This document shows, one piece after another, positions 8,808 to 18,375 of a stretch of 64,000 bases of DNA (positions are counted from its first letter, which is position 1; every line of letters starts with the position of its first letter). Location of the stretch: positions 44,016 to 108,015 of the forward strand of contig JBGCDS010000010.1 of assembly GCA_045105615.1 (NCBI GenBank), read 5' to 3'. The DNA comes from UBA1858 sp045105615 (lineage in GTDB: Bacteria > Pseudomonadota > Gammaproteobacteria > UBA4575). The translations under genes were made by a program, and so were the position numbers. Under the pieces are notes generated by a model. The model was not told where the DNA came from and searched no databases. It was given only the letters and a program-made list of their open reading frames with translations.

Positions 8808-10676
8808 TCACTTTTCAAATTCTTCTAGTTTGCGACCTTTCATCATCGTGCGCACACTGTTATTCATGCGCCGCGCTACATACTCTTCACTAGCTGCTTC
8901 TACATTTTTTATCGCCTGTTTGATTTGTTCTGCATCAGATGCATTATTCCTTGTGTCAATTAACGCATCTCGCTGACTAATGATTTTCTCTAACTCTTCC
9001 TGTTCAAGCAATTGTTTACCATCTTTGGCTAATGCGGAATTAAGGGCTTCTACTACACGATCTGCTTCAACCTGCTCTTCCCGCAAACTACGCGCAACCA
9101 TATCTTCTTGTGCATGATCCATCGATGCTTTCAGCATCCCTTCGATTTCAGAATCCGTCAGTCCATAAGAAGGTTTCACTTCTATACTAGCAGAAACACC
9201 GGTATTCACTTCTTGCGCGCTAACACTTAATAGACCATCTGCATCTACTTGAAATGTCACTTTAATTTTTGCCGCGCCTGCAACTAGTGGTGGCAAACCA
9301 GTTAAATCAAAGGTGGCTAGCGACCTGCAATCGGATACTAGTTCTCGCTCACCCTGCAAGACATGCACTCGCATAGCCGTTTGCCCATCTTTATAAGTAG
9401 TAAACTCCTGTGCACGTGCGACAGGGATAGTTGTGTTTCGATTAACGATTTTCTCAACCAATCCACCCATTGTTTCTATGCCCAAAGACAATGGAATCAC
9501 ATCAAGCAATAACATTTCGTCACCCGGTTTATTGCCGGCCAGTATGTCAGCTTGTATAGCTGCACCAATAGCGACTACTCGATCTGGATCAATATTAGTA
9601 TGTGGTGCTTTATCAAAAAATTTTTCTACCTGCGCTCTCACCAATGGCACACGCGTTGAACCACCCACCATCACAACTTCAGAAACATCTTCTTTCTCTA
9701 TGCCTGCGTCACGCAGAGCTCGTCGAGAGGCCACGATAGTTTTCTTCACATAAGACTCAATTAACTGATCAAATTGTTCGCGTGTTAATTCACATTTGGA
9801 ATAACCAGCAACTTCGATAACAGTTGAACACTCACTAGTTAACTGTTCTTTTGCATATCTTGCAGAAGATAAGAGCCTTCTCATGGCAATATCATCTTTG
9901 CGTATTGAAGGGTCTAATTTTTCAATCACCCAGTTAGCAATCGCATGATCAAAATCATCACCACCCAATGCAGAGTTTCCACCGGTTGCCATGACTTCAA
10001 ATACACCTTTTCTTAAGCGTAATATTGATACATCAAAGGTGCCACCACCCAGGTCATAAACAGCAATTACACCCTCAGCCGATTGATCTAGGCCATAGGC
10101 TATCGCAGCCGCAGTCGGCTCATTGAGCAAGCGATACACATTTAGACCCGCTAATGTTGCTGCATCTTTAGTTGCTTGTCGTTGAGAGTCATCAAAATAT
10201 GCAGGTACAGTAATAACAGCACCTACCAGTTCACCACCTAACGTTTTTTCTGCACGCTGTTTGAGCGCCAACAAAATGTCAGAGGAAATCTCTACAGCAG
10301 TGCGTGGTCCTAATGCGGTTTTTACCCGTGGCACACTATCGTTATTACTCTCAAATTGAAACGGAACGTAATCATTCGTTACCTGGATATCTTGAGCTGA
10401 ACGCCCTAATACGCGCTTGATTGAAGCAATCGTATTTAATGGGTCTTTAGAAAATTTTTCTAGCGCACTTACGCCCACTTCCGGTGCCTTTCCTTCAGCA
10501 TAATAAACAACTGAAGGCAGTATCGCCCGACCATCATCATCAACCAGCGTTTCTGCAACACCACTGCGCACAGATGCCACCAATGAATTAGTCGTTCCAA
10601 GGTCGATACCCACCGCCAAACGATGCTCATGCGGTGCGGTAGACATTCCTGGTTCTGAAATTTGTAATAAGGCCAT
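8808..10676 (-). CDS. hscA: Fe-S-assembly Hsp70 chaperone HscA
   Basis: DnaK-family ATPase dedicated to IscU, which it helps to release its cluster. The nucleotide-binding domain starts AVGIDLGTTNSLVAS near residue 21 and contains VPAYFDDSQRQATKDAA and YDLGGGTFDVSIL. The substrate-binding domain begins after LLLDVIPLSLGIET (about residue 395) and the C-terminus is a helical lid. At 622 aa it has the HscA size and lacks the disordered tail of DnaK. hscB lies 6 bp upstream. Confidence 0.98.
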   Translation of the reverse strand: MALLQISEPGMSTAPHEHRLAVGIDLGTTNSLVASVRSGVAETLVDDDGRAILPSVVYYAEGKAPEVGVSALEKFSKDPLNTIASIKRVLGRSAQDIQVTNDYVPFQFESNNDSVPRVKTALGPRTAVEISSDILLALKQRAEKTLGGELVGAVITVPAYFDDSQRQATKDAATLAGLNVYRLLNEPTAAAIAYGLDQSAEGVIAVYDLGGGTFDVSILRLRKGVFEVMATGGNSALGGDDFDHAIANWVIEKLDPSIRKDDIAMRRLLSSARYAKEQLTSECSTVIEVAGYSKCELTREQFDQLIESYVKKTIVASRRALRDAGIEKEDVSEVVMVGGSTRVPLVRAQVEKFFDKAPHTNIDPDRVVAIGAAIQADILAGNKPGDEMLLLDVIPLSLGIETMGGLVEKIVNRNTTIPVARAQEFTTYKDGQTAMRVHVLQGERELVSDCRSLATFDLTGLPPLVAGAAKIKVTFQVDADGLLSVSAQEVNTGVSASIEVKPSYGLTDSEIEGMLKASMDHAQEDMVARSLREEQVEADRVVEALNSALAKDGKQLLEQEELEKIISQRDALIDTRNNASDAEQIKQAIKNVEAASEEYVARRMNNSVRTMMKGRKLEEFEK

Positions 10677-10682
10677 ATGTTT

Positions 10683-11225
10683 TTAGAGTATCTGATCTTC
10701 CAAGGCTTCTTGTTTTTGGTTTATCTGCTGCTGCAGTCTTGTAAAAAACTGTAGCTTCAACACAACTTCTTTAGCCTCATCCCACTGCTGTGTATTAAAA
10801 TAAGTTTGATAATTTTCAATCAGCTGAGATTTTTCCTGTTTTGATTGACGTGCCAGATCGTCTAGAGACTCGAGCGGATCTTCCTGCCGATCAACTTCAT
10901 CTATCTGTTCTCGCAGACTCATTTGAGCCATTAAGAAATCCATATCTTTAGTTGTATCTTTTTCTGTATTAAAAGGCACATTCTGTAATTCAAGTAAGTA
11001 ACGCGCCCTTAATGACTCATCTTGCAGGGTTTTATGTGCTTCATTAATAAACGTAGTTGCCTGCATAGCAATGCGCTTAGCCTGATCATTACCTTCTATA
11101 AATCGATCGGGGTGAAATTGAGACTGCAGCGCTTGATATTGATTAGCTAACTTAGCAGTATCAATATGGAATCGCGTCTCAAGCTCAAACAGCTCGAAGT
11201 AATTTCGAGAGAAATTAAATTCCAT
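10683..11225 (-). CDS. hscB: Fe-S-assembly J-domain co-chaperone HscB
   Basis: Co-chaperone that brings IscU to HscA and stimulates its ATPase. The N-terminal J domain begins NYFELFELETRFHIDT and contains the HPDRF motif (HPD at about residues 38-40). A C-terminal three-helix domain (about 90-180) would bind IscU. The length of 180 aa is slightly above the E. coli protein. It lies between iscA and hscA, as in canonical isc operons. Confidence 0.96.
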   Translation of the reverse strand: MEFNFSRNYFELFELETRFHIDTAKLANQYQALQSQFHPDRFIEGNDQAKRIAMQATTFINEAHKTLQDESLRARYLLELQNVPFNTEKDTTKDMDFLMAQMSLREQIDEVDRQEDPLESLDDLARQSKQEKSQLIENYQTYFNTQQWDEAKEVVLKLQFFTRLQQQINQKQEALEDQIL

Positions 11226-11268
11226 AAATAGTTAGATTCGTAAAAACTAGATGAAAATACTAGACAGT

Positions 11269-11592
11269 CTAAACAGTAAAGCTTTCGCCACAACCGCAGC
11301 GATCTTTTTCATTTGGGTTATTAAATTTAAACCCTTCATTTAGGCCTTCTTTTGCAAAGTCGAGCTCGGTGCCATCCAAATAGACTAGGCTTTTTGGATT
11401 AATTAATATTTTCACACCGTTTTCTTCAAACACTGTATCTGTATCTTCAACCGCATCGGCAAACTCTATGGTGTAAGCCATACCGGAGCAACCAGTCGTT
11501 TTCACACCAAGACGTACCCCAACTCCCTTCCCACGTTTCTCTAGGAAGGTTTTAACACGATTTGCAGCGCTGTCAGTTAATGAAATAGACAT
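11269..11592 (-). CDS. iscA: A-type Fe-S carrier IscA
   Basis: A-type carrier or iron donor for cluster assembly. The three conserved cysteines are visible: one in the GVKTTGCSGMAY motif near residue 35 and the C-terminal CGCGESF pair. The protein has 107 aa, as expected. Its start is 9 bp after the iscU stop. It is IscA rather than ErpA by operon position. Confidence 0.96.
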   Translation of the reverse strand: MSISLTDSAANRVKTFLEKRGKGVGVRLGVKTTGCSGMAYTIEFADAVEDTDTVFEENGVKILINPKSLVYLDGTELDFAKEGLNEGFKFNNPNEKDRCGCGESFTV

Positions 11593-11601
11593 TAGCTTAA
11601 A

Positions 11602-12006
11602 CTACGCGCGCTTCTTTTCTTTAGCTGTGTCTTGCTTACCTTGATAATCGGTAATCGCAGCACGAATAGCATCCTCTGCTAATACTGAGCAATGAATCTT
11701 CACTGGTGGCAATGCAAGTTCTTCAGCAATATCAGAATTTTTAATCTGACTTGCCTCATCTAAAGTTTTTCCTTTAACCCACTCTGTAAGTAAGCTGGAA
11801 GAAGCAATCGCTGATCCGCAACCGTAAGTTTTGAACTTAGCATCCTCAATAACGCCATTCTCACCAACTTGGATTTGCAGCTTCATTACGTCACCACATG
11901 CAGGTGCGCCAACCATGCCAGTACCCACACTTGCATCTTCTTTATCTAATGTCCCTACGTTACGGGGATTCTCGTAGTGATCTAATACTTTTTCGCCATA
12001 TGCCAT
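11602..12006 (-). CDS. iscU: Fe-S scaffold protein IscU
   Basis: Scaffold on which [2Fe-2S] and [4Fe-4S] clusters are built. It carries the family signatures YENPRNVG, GAPACGDVMKLQI (with the conserved Asp next to Cys37), TYGCGSAIASSS (Cys63) and a third ligand in LPPVKIHCSVLAEDAI. The LPPVK motif is the HscA-binding site. The length of 134 aa is slightly longer than usual because of a lysine-rich tail. It lies 34 bp after iscS. Confidence 0.98.
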   Translation of the reverse strand: MAYGEKVLDHYENPRNVGTLDKEDASVGTGMVGAPACGDVMKLQIQVGENGVIEDAKFKTYGCGSAIASSSLLTEWVKGKTLDEASQIKNSDIAEELALPPVKIHCSVLAEDAIRAAITDYQGKQDTAKEKKRA

Positions 12007-12040
12007 TGTTCGACTCCTTAAATTTAAATATACCTAATTA

Positions 12041-13264
12041 TTAATGTGCGGCCCATTCGATGGACTTCAAGTCCACGCCGTCTTTATACATATCCCATAA
12101 CGGCGAAAGATCACGCAATTTACTCACTGCTTCTCTAATTACCTTAATAGCATGATCTACATCCTGCTCTGTGGTGAAACGTCCAATACTGAAACGTAGT
12201 GAACTATGCGCTAATTCATCATCACGTCCTAACGCTCTCAATACATAGCTAGGCTCCAATGATGCGCTGGTGCATGCAGAACCAGAAGATATTGCAATAT
12301 CTTTAAGCGCCATAATTAAGCTTTCACCTTCAACAAAATTAAAACTCATGTTCAAGTTATGTGGCACGCGATGATCTAAGTCACCATTAATATAAACCTC
12401 TTCCATATCATTTAAACCATTGAGCAAACGGTCTCTTAGCATACGAGTACGTTCGTTCTCGCTTGCCATTTCTTCTTTAGCAATTCTAAATGCTTCACCC
12501 ATACCAACAATTTGATGAGTCGGCAAAGTGCCAGAACGCATACCACGCTCATGACCACCGCCATGCATTTGCGCTTCGATACGTACACGCGGTTTACGGC
12601 ACACATAAAGAGCACCGATACCTTTAGGTCCATATATTTTATGTGCAGAAAAACTCATTAAATCGACATTCATATCTTTAACATCGATTTCTACTTTACC
12701 CGGGCTTTGCGCAGCATCTACATGAAAGATTATTTTTTTCTTACGTGCCAATGCACCAATTGCTTTAATGTCTTGCACAACGCCAATTTCATTATTCACA
12801 TGCATAATAGAAATTAACACTGTGTCATCGCGGATGGCCTCTTTAAGCTTATCCATATTAACCAAGCCATCTGTCTGAGGCTCTAAATATGTCACCTCAA
12901 AACCTTCTCTCTCTAACTGTCTACAGGTATCTAGCACAGCCTTATGTTCAGTTTTTAGAGTAATAATGTGTTTGCCATTTTTGCTATAAAAATGCGCAGC
13001 ACCTTTAATCGCTAGATTATCAGATTCAGTTGCACCACTCGTCCAAACAATTTCTTTAGGGTCAGCATTGACTAATGCAGCAACGTTTTTTCTTGCTTCA
13101 TCTATCGCTTCTTCAGCTTTCCAACCAAACGCATGACTTCTCGATGCTGGATTACCAAAATTACCTTCCGGGGTTAAGCACTCCATCATTGCTTTTGCTA
13201 CGCGCGGATCAACTGGCGTGGTAGCACTATAATCAAGGTAGATGGGTAGTTTTAACTCGCTCAC
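12041..13264 (-). CDS. iscS: Cysteine desulfurase IscS
   Basis: PLP enzyme that removes sulfur from cysteine for Fe-S clusters, tRNA thiolation and other uses. The PLP lysine sits in SFSAHKIYGPKGIGAL (about residue 208), and the mobile active-site cysteine is in SGSACTSASLEPSYVLRA (about 330). The N-terminus LPIYLDYSATTPVDPRV is typical. It has 407 aa; E. coli IscS has 404. It lies 40 bp after iscR in the same operon. Confidence 0.98.
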   Translation of the reverse strand: MSELKLPIYLDYSATTPVDPRVAKAMMECLTPEGNFGNPASRSHAFGWKAEEAIDEARKNVAALVNADPKEIVWTSGATESDNLAIKGAAHFYSKNGKHIITLKTEHKAVLDTCRQLEREGFEVTYLEPQTDGLVNMDKLKEAIRDDTVLISIMHVNNEIGVVQDIKAIGALARKKKIIFHVDAAQSPGKVEIDVKDMNVDLMSFSAHKIYGPKGIGALYVCRKPRVRIEAQMHGGGHERGMRSGTLPTHQIVGMGEAFRIAKEEMASENERTRMLRDRLLNGLNDMEEVYINGDLDHRVPHNLNMSFNFVEGESLIMALKDIAISSGSACTSASLEPSYVLRALGRDDELAHSSLRFSIGRFTTEQDVDHAIKVIREAVSKLRDLSPLWDMYKDGVDLKSIEWAAH

Positions 13265-13304
13265 TGATAATATCCTTTATTAAATTCTTTTACGTTTTTT
13301 AAAC

Positions 13305-13772
13305 TTACTGAAAATCAACTCGCTGCTCACTGCCGAGCATACGATCCTGTCGTTCTGCCACTTCAACCACACGTTGTTTATTGATGGCATCTTCCAATGT
13401 AATTCCTGAGAGAAAAACATGTATCTGCGAACTTAGTTCTTCCCATAACTCATGGGTCAAACAACGCTGCTGGTTTTGGCAATCTGCATTACCGCCACAT
13501 CGAGTAGCATCTACATTCTCATCCACTGCGGTAATAATATCGGCAATAGCAATCTTATCCGTAGCATGTGCTAGACGATAACCACCGCCAGGTCCTCGCG
13601 TACTTGCCACTAAACCACGTCGACGCATGCGGCCAAATAACTGCTCTAAGTATGAAAGTGAAATACCCTGTCTTTCGGATATATCGCTCAGCGACACAGG
13701 ACCTTCTGTTTGATGGATAGCCACATCAAACATTGCTGTCACTGCATATCTGCCTTTAGTACTAAGTTTCAT
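13305..13772 (-). CDS. iscR: Fe-S-sensing transcriptional regulator IscR
   Basis: Rrf2-family winged-helix regulator that binds a [2Fe-2S] cluster and represses the isc operon when clusters are sufficient. The N-terminal MKLSTKGRYAVTAM and the recognition helix (SLSYLEQLFGRMRRRGLV) are diagnostic. The three cluster cysteines fit C-x5-C-x5-C (CGGNADCQNQQRC), followed by the conserved His in LTHELW. The length is 155 aa. It is the first gene of the isc operon, preceded by a type 1 IscR site at 13811-13835. Confidence 0.98.
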   Translation of the reverse strand: MKLSTKGRYAVTAMFDVAIHQTEGPVSLSDISERQGISLSYLEQLFGRMRRRGLVASTRGPGGGYRLAHATDKIAIADIITAVDENVDATRCGGNADCQNQQRCLTHELWEELSSQIHVFLSGITLEDAINKQRVVEVAERQDRMLGSEQRVDFQ

Positions 13773-13801
13773 TTTTGATCACCGATGTCATGATGGCGAA
13801 A

Positions 13802-13835
13802 ATGATACCAATACCCGACTATTTTAATCAAGTAT
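13802..13835 (-). promoter_or_regulatory. IscR type 1 operator overlapping the isc promoter
   Basis: On the minus strand, the 25 bp at 13811-13835 read ATACTTGATTAAAATAGTCG followed by GGTAT. This fits the published E. coli type 1 IscR consensus with about one mismatch (T for C in the GACT half). The same stretch supplies a -35 box TTGATT (13826-13831), and TATCAT (13802-13807) follows after 18 bp as the -10 box. Bound IscR would therefore block RNA polymerase, giving feedback repression. The iscR start codon is about 30 bp downstream. Confidence 0.85.
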
Positions 13836-13895
13836 AGCTAACGGGCTAGTTGTACAGGCTTATGCAGGCTAAAAAATGCCTGATATTTCCATAAG

Positions 13896-14636
13896 CTATT
13901 GTTTTAAAATACTTTTTAATATACCCCTGAGAATATTGATTTCTGCACTGCTCATTTGTGTACGGTCGAACAGTCGTCTCATCTTTCGCATTAAGGGTGT
14001 GGGATTGTCTTTATCCAGAAATTCAATTTTATCTAACGCTTGCCATAAATGTTCATAAAACCCTTCTCTCTCTGCAACTGGTGCAAGCGCCTTACCCTGA
14101 GCTGGCTCACTTCTGGATACTCCATGCTGCACATCTAACTGAGCAACATGCCATTCATAACATAAAATTTGTATGGCGGCGGCAATATTCAGTGATCCGT
14201 AATCACTATTAGAAGGAATCGTGCAAACTGTACTGCATAGGTCAATTTCTTCATTACTTAGTCCATTTCTTTCTCGACCAAATACCCAAGCTACTTGGGT
14301 CTGTTGGGAATCATTGAGCATTTGCTGCATAAGCTCTTTCGGTGTCACCACCGGTGCAGATAATTTTCGGTTACGCGCAGTAATACCCACGACATTCTGA
14401 CAGTCTGCGACAGCATCAGTCAGAGTATTGAATTGTTGCGCGTTTTCGAGAATATCCGCAGCACCCGAAGCTCGTGCAAAGGCGGCAGGATCTGGAAATT
14501 TCTTAGGTATCACTAAGCCAAGATCATAAAGACACATGGTTTTCATAGCACGCGCTGCTGCCCCAATATTGCCAGGGTGCGACGTCTCTACCATTACTAC
14601 TCTGGGTTGTTTGATTTTAGTTTGCATCTGTTCCAT
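13896..14636 (-). CDS. trmJ: tRNA (cytidine/uridine-2'-O-)-methyltransferase TrmJ
   Basis: SPOUT-class methyltransferase that modifies the 2'-O of position 32 in tRNAs. The N-terminus VVMVETSHPGNIGAAARAMK and the SAM-binding knot motifs (FGRERNGLSNEEIDLC, then IPSNSDYGSLNIAAA) are typical. A helical C-terminal extension of about 80 residues follows. The length is 246 aa. It lies just upstream of iscR on the same strand and is divergent from suhB, the same arrangement as in E. coli. Confidence 0.96.
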   Translation of the reverse strand: MEQMQTKIKQPRVVMVETSHPGNIGAAARAMKTMCLYDLGLVIPKKFPDPAAFARASGAADILENAQQFNTLTDAVADCQNVVGITARNRKLSAPVVTPKELMQQMLNDSQQTQVAWVFGRERNGLSNEEIDLCSTVCTIPSNSDYGSLNIAAAIQILCYEWHVAQLDVQHGVSRSEPAQGKALAPVAEREGFYEHLWQALDKIEFLDKDNPTPLMRKMRRLFDRTQMSSAEINILRGILKSILKQ

Positions 14637-14711
14637 GGATTATTAAGCTTACAAATTGATTCGTCTCTGCTACTCTTTGCCGCCAATTCAAACGAACCGC
14701 TTATTTAAAAT

Positions 14712-15500
14712 ATGAAACCTGGATTAAATATTGCGGTCAGCGCAGCTAGAGCGGCCGGTCAAGTCATACTCCGAAACATTAACCGCTTGCCGGATATAAA
14801 AGTCCACTCTAAAGGCACTAATGATTTTGTTAGCGAGGTTGACCAGCAGGCTGAAAAATCGATTATTGAGATCATCCAAAAAGCATACCCTAGTCACGCT
14901 ATTCTTGCTGAAGAGTCTGGCGCCCGATCTGGTGATGAGTGCGAATGGATTATTGACCCTCTAGATGGCACCACGAACTATTTACATGGTGTCCCCCAGT
15001 ATTCCGTTTCGATTGCCATGCGCGAAAAAAATAAACTTCAACTTGGTGTTGTGTACGACCCACTCAAAGAAGAATTATTTTGTGCTTCTCGCGGTGACGG
15101 TGCAACATTAAATAATCGCCGCATCCGTGTCAGCAAGCAACGCGATTTAACCGGCAGTTTAATCGGCACAGGTTTACCGTACCGAGATAATCAAGAATTA
15201 GAAGTATACATAGCTACTCTGCGAGCCTTATTATCCAGAACATCAGGCATACGGCGTGCTGGTTCTGCAGCATTAGATCTAGCCTATGTAGCCTCTGGGC
15301 GCTTCGATGGTTTTTGGGAATTTGGATTAAACACCTGGGACATTGCCGCTGGTGTACTTCTAATTCAAGAAGCAGGCGGTTTAGTCAGCGACATAGAAGG
15401 CGGGCATACCTACATGGAAACAGGCAACATCGTCGCGGCCAATAGCCAGATGTACAAAAACCTAATCACGACTATCAATAACGCCGTTAAATCTGTTTAA
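14712..15500 (+). CDS. suhB: Inositol-1-monophosphatase SuhB
   Basis: Mg-dependent inositol monophosphatase family member; in E. coli SuhB also joins the rRNA antitermination complex. The metal-binding motifs are visible: EESG (residues about 68-71), DPLDGTTNYLHG (about 85-96) and TWDIAAGVLLIQEAGG (about 215-230). The protein has 262 aa. It is divergent from trmJ with a 75-bp intergenic region, and it is convergent with secF with only 3 bp between the stops. Confidence 0.95.
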   Translation: MKPGLNIAVSAARAAGQVILRNINRLPDIKVHSKGTNDFVSEVDQQAEKSIIEIIQKAYPSHAILAEESGARSGDECEWIIDPLDGTTNYLHGVPQYSVSIAMREKNKLQLGVVYDPLKEELFCASRGDGATLNNRRIRVSKQRDLTGSLIGTGLPYRDNQELEVYIATLRALLSRTSGIRRAGSAALDLAYVASGRFDGFWEFGLNTWDIAAGVLLIQEAGGLVSDIEGGHTYMETGNIVAANSQMYKNLITTINNAVKSV

Positions 15501-15503
15501 GCG

Positions 15504-16436
15504 TTACGGTAGTTCGTCCAGCTCTTCGTTTTCTTTTTCATCTGGAATTAAGTCTTCAGAGGTAACATTGAGCAGAACTAGCATTGAGCTAGCGATATAA
15601 ATCGAAGAGTAAGTCCCCACTACTACGCCGACAATTAATGCCAGCGCAAATGAATGTATCACTTCGCCACCAATAAAGAACAGCGCCAGCAATACCAACA
15701 AAGTTGTCAATGATGTCACCAAAGTACGAGATATGGTCTGATTGACAGAGCCATTAATTACTTCCATTGGTGTCCACTTGCGCATGCGCCGAAAATTTTC
15801 ACGAATGCGATCAAACACAACTATGGTGTCATTCAAACTATATCCAATCACCGCTAATACCGCTGCTAATACAGTCAAATCAAATGATGCCTGCGTCACT
15901 GAGAAGAAACCGACAGTGACAATCACGTCATGTACTAATGCAGCAACAGAACCAAGTGAAAATCGATACTCAAACCTTAAAGCGACATAGATAAGAATAC
16001 CAAACAGCGCATATAATACTGCTAAACCACCATCATCTCGCAATTCTTCTCCCACCTGCGGCCCTACAAACTCCACACGTCTCATCGACAATTCACCCGT
16101 TGACTGCAATGCTGCTAACACCTGGTTGCTTAACTCCGATGCTTTATCTCCACCTGCTGCTGGTAGACGAATCAACACATCTTTTGCGGTACCAAAATGT
16201 TGCACGATTGCATCTTCAAATGAAGCTTCTTCTAACGCGTCGCGGATAGGCTCGAGTTCCACAGCCTGCTGATAACCCACTTCAACCAGAGTACCTCCAG
16301 TAAAATCGATACCAAGATTTAAACCACGTGTACTTAATGATGCAATAGAGATTGCTATCAATACTGCAGAAATTATCCAGGCAACTTTTCTCTTGCCAAG
16401 AAAATCGATATTCAATGATTCGTTAAGTAATTGCAT
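15504..16436 (-). CDS. secF: Protein-export membrane protein SecF
   Basis: RND-like partner of SecD that uses the proton-motive force to support late steps of Sec export. It has six predicted membrane segments, the periplasmic P1-like domain after GIDFTGGTLVEVGY, and the conserved SLNDTIVVFDRIREN motif. The length is 310 aa. secD lies 5 bp upstream, so the two are cotranscribed. The gene ends 3 bp from suhB on the other strand. Confidence 0.97.
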   Translation of the reverse strand: MQLLNESLNIDFLGKRKVAWIISAVLIAISIASLSTRGLNLGIDFTGGTLVEVGYQQAVELEPIRDALEEASFEDAIVQHFGTAKDVLIRLPAAGGDKASELSNQVLAALQSTGELSMRRVEFVGPQVGEELRDDGGLAVLYALFGILIYVALRFEYRFSLGSVAALVHDVIVTVGFFSVTQASFDLTVLAAVLAVIGYSLNDTIVVFDRIRENFRRMRKWTPMEVINGSVNQTISRTLVTSLTTLLVLLALFFIGGEVIHSFALALIVGVVVGTYSSIYIASSMLVLLNVTSEDLIPDEKENEELDELP

Positions 16437-16441
16437 AGTGT

Positions 16442-18310
16442 CTATATCGCCAATTTTGGCGCCTGTTTATTTCCGTAGATTAAATTAATTAACGCACGTG
16501 TTCCCATGATTGCAGTCAGCATTGAACACATAATCCCAATCGAAAGCGTTACTGCAAAACCTTTGATAGGGCCCGTACCAAAAGTAAATAAAACAATCGC
16601 AGCAATTAGCGTCGTCACGTTTGCGTCAGCAATGGTTGATAGGGCTTTTGCATAACCCGAATGAATACTCGCTTGCGGCGAGTTACCGTTGCGCAGTTCT
16701 TCTCGAATACGTTCAAATATCAGCACGTTGGCATCAACCGCCATACCAACGGTAAGCACAATGCCCGCAATTCCGGGCAGAGTTAATGTTGCACCAGGAA
16801 TCATCGACAAAATTGCAATAATTAATAGCAAATTCACCGTCAGCGCAATATCAGCCACAATGCCGAATACTCGATAGTAAATCACCATGAAAATCATTAC
16901 TAAAATCATGCCTAGTAACACAGAGCTTTTGCCTTGATCAATATTATCCTGACCTAAGCTTGGGCCCACTGTTCGCTCTTCGATAATGCTCATCGGTGCA
17001 GCTAATGCACCCGCCCTCAATAGTAATGCTAAATTACGTGCTTCACGCGTAGAATCTAAACCAGTAATTTGGAAACGATGGCTTAACTCATCTTGTATCC
17101 GCGCAATATTAATAACCTCTTCCACTTTACGAGTCCGCGTTTGAAGTTGGCCGTTATCGTCTTTGTAGTATTCAGTTTTATTCTCGATAAAGACTACTGC
17201 CATTAAACGCTTAATATTTTCGCCAGTTATTTTTCTGAATTTCCTCGCACCTTCACCATCTAGATTAATAAATACCGCAGCACCACCAGAGTCTTGATCA
17301 AGCCCAGAAGACGCATCAGTAATGTATTCACCTTCTAACTTTGGCTTACGCTTGAGCAACACTGGTGTGCCATCACGTTCAAAATATAACTTGTCACCAA
17401 TTGGCGTTTGGCCTGTTTGCTTAGCAGCAAATGCATCTGCCTGCTCATCTACCATGCGAAATTCTAATGTTGCTGTAGCACCTAAGATATTTTTAGCTTG
17501 AGTAGTATCTTGCACGCCAGGCAGCTGCACCACGATACGGTCTAAGCCCTGTCTCTGAATAACTGGCTCAGCCACACCTAATTCATTAACACGCTTTCTT
17601 AACGTTGTAGTATTTTGCTGTACTGCAAAGGTTTGTAATTCTTGTTTCGCTGTATCTTTAAAATCAATCTTAAGATCAAATCCTTTATCAGCACTAACTT
17701 CGACAAAGTCTAGATCAGTTCGAAAGTTATCCTTTAATTCTGCTAAACCAGCTTGCAAGTTTTCTTCGTCACGAAACTTCACTAGCAAACTACTATTATC
17801 ATGACTAACAGAAACATATTTAATTTTTTCTTCTCTTAAGGCGGTTCTAAATTCACCCTCATAACGATCCAGTGCTTTTACTAACGCTGCTTCCACATCA
17901 ACCTGTAACAAGAAATGCACACCACCACGAAGATCTAAACCCAGGCTCATCGGACTAGCATTTAAACTTCTTAACCAACCTGGCACTGCAGGTGCAAGAT
18001 TTAACGCAACAATGTGTTGCGAGTCTAGAATGCTTTTTAATTCATCGGCTGCTTTCAGTTGCGCATCGGTATCAGAAAAACGAACTAGCAACTGCTGAGA
18101 ATCAGTCACTTCTGTGCCTTTACTATTTAGCTCGCTTTGCGTGAGCACCGTTTCAATTTGAGCTTGTAGGCCGGCAGGTAACTCACCACTGTCATGAGAT
18201 ATCTGAACGGATGGATCTTCTGGAAACAGGTTAGGTAATGCATAGATAGCCGCGATAGCTAATATGCATACCAACATGGCATTTTTCCAAAACGGATAGT
18301 GATTTAGCAT
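16442..18310 (-). CDS. secD: Protein-export membrane protein SecD
   Basis: Large SecDF subunit with six membrane segments and a long periplasmic head. Visible marks are the N-terminal helix (LVCILAIAAIYALPNLFPEDP), LGLDLRGGVHFLLQVD after the first segment, the head-domain signature GRL-like region ending VQLPGVQDTTQAKNILGATA, and DANVLIFERIREEL in the membrane half. The length is 622 aa. It lies between yajC and secF in the usual operon. Confidence 0.97.
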   Translation of the reverse strand: MLNHYPFWKNAMLVCILAIAAIYALPNLFPEDPSVQISHDSGELPAGLQAQIETVLTQSELNSKGTEVTDSQQLLVRFSDTDAQLKAADELKSILDSQHIVALNLAPAVPGWLRSLNASPMSLGLDLRGGVHFLLQVDVEAALVKALDRYEGEFRTALREEKIKYVSVSHDNSSLLVKFRDEENLQAGLAELKDNFRTDLDFVEVSADKGFDLKIDFKDTAKQELQTFAVQQNTTTLRKRVNELGVAEPVIQRQGLDRIVVQLPGVQDTTQAKNILGATATLEFRMVDEQADAFAAKQTGQTPIGDKLYFERDGTPVLLKRKPKLEGEYITDASSGLDQDSGGAAVFINLDGEGARKFRKITGENIKRLMAVVFIENKTEYYKDDNGQLQTRTRKVEEVINIARIQDELSHRFQITGLDSTREARNLALLLRAGALAAPMSIIEERTVGPSLGQDNIDQGKSSVLLGMILVMIFMVIYYRVFGIVADIALTVNLLLIIAILSMIPGATLTLPGIAGIVLTVGMAVDANVLIFERIREELRNGNSPQASIHSGYAKALSTIADANVTTLIAAIVLFTFGTGPIKGFAVTLSIGIMCSMLTAIMGTRALINLIYGNKQAPKLAI

Positions 18311-18375
18311 GTGATTCTCTCGATACTCGCTGTGTTCTTATTAGTTCTTAGCTGCTTAGTTAAATGTATAAGCCA

